Below are positions 13,929 to 15,934 of a stretch of 15,934 nucleotides of DNA, piece after piece. The notes under the pieces were generated by a model. That model was given only the letters and a program-made list of their open reading frames with translations, had not been told where the DNA came from and made no database searches. A program made the translations under genes and the position numbers. This DNA comes from Syntrophaceae bacterium UBA2188 (GTDB lineage: Bacteria > Desulfobacterota > BSN033 > UBA1163), in contig DCVM01000044.1 of the NCBI GenBank assembly GCA_002327985.1, positions 8,485 to 24,418 of the forward strand, read 5' to 3'. The number at the start of each line of letters is the position of its first letter. Positions within the stretch are counted from its first letter, which is position 1.

Positions 13929-13955
13929 ATTATAGACATTTTTGGAATTTGTCAA
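13929..13955 (-). promoter_or_regulatory. sigma-70-like promoter of the KAS/kinase/fusion/activator operon
   Basis: On the minus strand, perfect TTGACA (13950-13955) and perfect TATAAT (13929-13934) are only 15 bases apart. An overlapping AATAAT gives an 18-base spacer. Transcription would start near 13920, leaving a leader of about 75 bases that contains a small AGCCCT/AGGGCT stem (13870-13875 and 13891-13896). Confidence 0.5.
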
Positions 13956-14065
13956 CAATTTTGTACATTTCCTTTTTGGTGAATCATAACTCTTTGTTAT
14001 TCTCATATCCCTTAATCGAACAAGAGTTAAAATTTTCATTAAATAACAAGGCATTACAAAACCCC

Positions 14066-14094
14066 TTGAAGGGATTTAGAAATTATGCTAATTT
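14066..14094 (+). promoter_or_regulatory. possible promoter of the small protein/FmdB/dnaJ group
   Basis: TTGAAG (14066-14071) and TAATTT (14089-14094) are 17 bases apart, and a TATG precedes the -10 in an extended form. The start would be near 14101, giving a short leader ahead of the ATG at 14118. No CIRCE element or heat-shock sigma-32 consensus is evident. Confidence 0.4.
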
Positions 14095-14117
14095 CTATTT
14101 AATAACAGGAGGGAGAT

Positions 14118-14357
14118 ATGTTCATCGACGAAAACAAAAAATTCGACAAAAGGAATATTGGAAGGAACCTCAGAAATGGGGTAATTACACAAAAAGATTA
14201 TGAAATTTTCTTATCAAAATTACCTGATACAAGTAACAAATTATTCAATCCTGAAGAAACTCCAGCCGAATTAGAAGAGATGGAGTCAAAAAAAGAGAGT
14301 GAAATATTATCTAAGAAGAAGGGACTAAAAAAGAAAACTAAAGCAAAAGGAAAATAA
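14118..14357 (+). CDS. small lysine-rich hypothetical protein
   Basis: I do not recognise this 79-residue protein. Its N-terminal half, about residues 8-35, is a basic helix-loop-helix-like stretch with NLRNGVITQKDYEIFLSKLP. An acidic stretch around residues 45-60 follows, and the tail is almost all lysine, alanine and glycine (about 63-79). This composition suggests binding to nucleic acid or ribosomes, but no motif proves it. It is a real gene: AGGAGGGAG lies two bases upstream of the ATG with good core spacing, and it ends two bases before the next gene. An overlapping open frame beginning at 13949 has no binding site and is rejected. The link to its neighbours is probable co-transcription. 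Confidence 0.75.
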   Translation: MFIDENKKFDKRNIGRNLRNGVITQKDYEIFLSKLPDTSNKLFNPEETPAELEEMESKKESEILSKKKGLKKKTKAKGK

Positions 14358-14359
14358 TA

Positions 14360-14698
14360 ATGCCAATTTATGAGTATCGATGTAATCGATGCAATAAGGA
14401 ATTTAGTGCATTATTTCTCAAACCAAAAGAAATCAGTAAGGTTAGATGCAAGTACTGCGATAGCAGAAATCTAACCAAATTAATCTCTTCGTTCAGTGTT
14501 CATCAGACAGAGGAATCTCGGTTGTCAAACTTTGATACATCAAGACCCAGGGGGGATGAGTTTTATAAAGATTCAAGGAATGTTGGACTTTGGGCCAAGA
14601 AAAGAATGAAAGAAATGGGTGTGGATTTGGGATCCAAGATGGATGAGATTGTGGAAAAAGGCAGGACGGGAAAGATTCTTGATGAGTATAATAAATAA
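14360..14698 (+). CDS. FmdB-family zinc ribbon protein
   Basis: The 112-residue protein opens with the FmdB signature MPIYEYRCNRCNKEF. Cysteine pairs at 8/11 and 30/33 form a rubredoxin-like zinc ribbon. The remaining 75 residues are polar, with WAKKRMKEMGVDLGSKMDEIVEKGRTGKILDE near the C-terminus. FmdB was first noted as a putative regulator of formamidase, but most members of this large family have no known function. Neighbours do not suggest amide metabolism; co-direction with dnaJ suggests only a housekeeping or protein-quality role, which is inference. The start ATG is two bases after the previous stop, with AAAAGG inside that gene as a binding site. It is longer than the shortest family members because of the C-terminal extension. 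Confidence 0.9.
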   Translation: MPIYEYRCNRCNKEFSALFLKPKEISKVRCKYCDSRNLTKLISSFSVHQTEESRLSNFDTSRPRGDEFYKDSRNVGLWAKKRMKEMGVDLGSKMDEIVEKGRTGKILDEYNK

Positions 14699-14747
14699 AG
14701 GTGTTGGGTCAAATGGCTAAGGCAAGGATGCCAGATTCGTTAAATTG

Positions 14748-14775
14748 AAATTAACGTTTGTCGTTGCCGATAAAC
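14748..14775. repeat. repeat upstream of dnaJ, inverted partner of 3818-3839
   Basis: Bases 14748-14769 are the exact reverse complement of 3818-3839. Bases 14761-14775 (TCGTTGCCGATAAAC) match the minus strand of 3726-3740 at 14 of 15 positions. It lies in the 93-base gap between the FmdB gene and dnaJ, so it may sit in the transcript leader. Confidence 0.75.
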
Positions 14776-14791
14776 CTTTTTCAGGTCTGCT

Positions 14792-15916
14792 ATGGAAGAG
14801 AAAGATTATTATAACATTCTTGGGGTATCAAAGGATGCCTCTGAGGAACAAATTAAAAAAAGTTACAGAAAAATAGCAATGGAATACCATCCTGACAGAA
14901 ATCCTGGCAATAAAGAAGCCGAAGAAAGATTTAAATCGGCTTCAGAGGCCTATGAAGTTCTTAGAGACCCTCAAAAGAGAGAGATTTATGACCGGTACGG
15001 CATAGAAGGTCTCAAAGGAACTGGATTTACCGGATTTAGGGGATTTGAGGACATTTTTTCAACATTCGGAGACATCTTTGAAGACTTCTTTGGGTTTGGG
15101 ACAACACAAAGAAGAAGGACCAGGGCACGCCCTGGAGCTGATTTGAGATATGACCTAAAAATCTCATTTTATGAGGCAGCCTTTGGTAAAGAAGCCGAAA
15201 TTGAAATTCCCAAGAATGTTTTGTGTGATGTTTGCCATGGAACAGGTGCTAAACCCGGAACCCATTCCACCCATTGCCCTCATTGCAAAGGAACAGGCCA
15301 ACTCATTCGTTCGCAAGGTTTTTTTACGATCAGTACGACATGCGGGCATTGTCGTGGTGAAGGAAATGTCATTCAGCACCCCTGTAAAGAGTGTCGGGGA
15401 AATGGTAAGGTAAGGAAAACCAAAAAAATCCAGGTAAAAATACCCCCTGGTGTCGATACTGGATCTAAATTAAGGATTCGTGGGGAGGGAGAAGAGGGAG
15501 AAAGAGGAGGTTTGTCTGGGGACCTGTTCATTTTTCTTTATGTTGAACCCCATGATTTTTTTTCCAGGGAGGGAGATGAAATCGTTTGCCAAATACCAAT
15601 CAGCTTTCCCCAGGCCACCTTGGGGACTGAAATAGAAGTTCCTACCTTAAACGGTAATAAGCATTTAACCATTCCCAAGGGAGTTGAGAGCGGAGAAATC
15701 CTAAGGATAAAGGGAGAAGGTTTTCCAAGAATGAGAGGTTATGGTCGGGGGGATCAATTAGTTCAAATCATCATCAAAACACCTACTAATTTGAACAAAC
15801 GTCAGGAAGAAATATTGCGAGAATTCGAGGAATTAAGCAAGAGAAAAAATAGGGGAGAAGATGGTCGGGAAGATTCGCAACAGGGTTGGAAACGGTTTTT
15901 TAAGGGAAACAATTAA
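14792..15916 (+). CDS. dnaJ: chaperone protein DnaJ (Hsp40, class A)
   Basis: The 374-residue protein has all parts of a class A J-protein. The J domain occupies 4-70, with HPD at 33-35. A short Gly/Phe-rich linker spans about 72-105. Four CxxCxGxG zinc-binding repeats lie between 145 and 206: CDVCHGTG, CPHCKGTG, CGHCRGEG and CKECRGNG. Two substrate-binding beta domains and a C-terminal dimerisation region follow. It delivers unfolded clients to DnaK and stimulates its ATPase through the HPD loop. Length is normal for the family. dnaK and grpE are not in the window, and the usual HrcA/CIRCE heat-shock element is not visible upstream. The binding site before the ATG is weak (AGGT, about five bases away). 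Gene completeness is clear, as both start and stop are present just inside the window. Confidence 0.97.
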   Translation: MEEKDYYNILGVSKDASEEQIKKSYRKIAMEYHPDRNPGNKEAEERFKSASEAYEVLRDPQKREIYDRYGIEGLKGTGFTGFRGFEDIFSTFGDIFEDFFGFGTTQRRRTRARPGADLRYDLKISFYEAAFGKEAEIEIPKNVLCDVCHGTGAKPGTHSTHCPHCKGTGQLIRSQGFFTISTTCGHCRGEGNVIQHPCKECRGNGKVRKTKKIQVKIPPGVDTGSKLRIRGEGEEGERGGLSGDLFIFLYVEPHDFFSREGDEIVCQIPISFPQATLGTEIEVPTLNGNKHLTIPKGVESGEILRIKGEGFPRMRGYGRGDQLVQIIIKTPTNLNKRQEEILREFEELSKRKNRGEDGREDSQQGWKRFFKGNN

Positions 15917-15934
15917 AAGTTAACATAATATATC

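Noticed and set aside
13949..14203. 84-residue plus-strand open frame
   Set aside because: It begins inside the promoter region of the opposite operon, lacks a binding site and overlaps the better supported gene at 14118 in another frame.
14699..14791. Heat-shock control element before dnaJ
   Set aside because: Neither the CIRCE inverted repeat nor a sigma-32 consensus can be found here or upstream of 14118.

Overview
The window looks like chromosome from an anaerobic or facultatively anaerobic Gram-negative bacterium with an A+T-leaning genome. A Desulfobacterota-like or Nitrospirota-like lineage is the best guess. The grounds are a ferredoxin-dependent 2-oxoacid oxidoreductase operon, a System II cytochrome c assembly protein, sigma-54-type signalling, an HD-GYP regulator and G-rich intergenic palindromes. 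This placement is inference from gene content; there is no rRNA or other marker to fix it.

Layout. (1) 1-431, minus: the 5' part of an ArsA/Get3-type ATPase, cut by the window edge. (2) 560-3674, plus: ferredoxin (delta), alpha, beta and gamma subunits of a 2-oxoacid:ferredoxin oxidoreductase, tightly packed, then a tandem ACT-domain protein after a repeat-bearing gap. A good sigma-70-like promoter lies at 451-479. (3) 3675-3870: a convergent gap full of inverted repeats. One 22-nt segment recurs exactly, inverted, in front of dnaJ 11 kb away. (4) 3871-4719, minus: CcsB/CcsA haem-handling protein with its own promoter. (5) 4720-5144: non-coding, with three strong hairpins. (6) 5145-7056, minus: a receiver/HD-GYP protein and a small unknown protein, behind a well-spaced -24/-12 (sigma-54) promoter at 7098-7113. 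(7) 7385-13846, minus: an apparent four-gene operon of a KAS-like enzyme, a membrane sensor kinase, an unusual AAA+/histidine-kinase fusion and an NtrC-type activator. (8) 14118-15916, plus: a small lysine-rich protein, an FmdB-type zinc ribbon and DnaJ.

The most interesting part is 5145-13846. A membrane sensor kinase and a sigma-54 activator flank a protein that joins a decayed sigma-54-activator AAA+ domain to a decayed kinase module. That module closely resembles the kinase encoded just upstream. Its AAA+ part has lost the GAFTGA loop and the Walker B aspartate; its kinase part has lost the recognisable ATP-binding boxes but keeps the phosphorylatable histidine. I infer a regulatory pseudo-enzyme that could heterodimerise with the kinase or co-assemble with the activator. 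The first gene of the operon encodes a ketoacyl synthase-like protein in which glutamine replaces the second catalytic histidine. The adjacent sigma-54-type promoter in front of the HD-GYP gene is a natural candidate target of the activator. Together this suggests a signalling circuit linking a membrane signal, acyl-chain chemistry and cyclic-di-GMP turnover. The parts are visible in the sequence; the circuit is inference.
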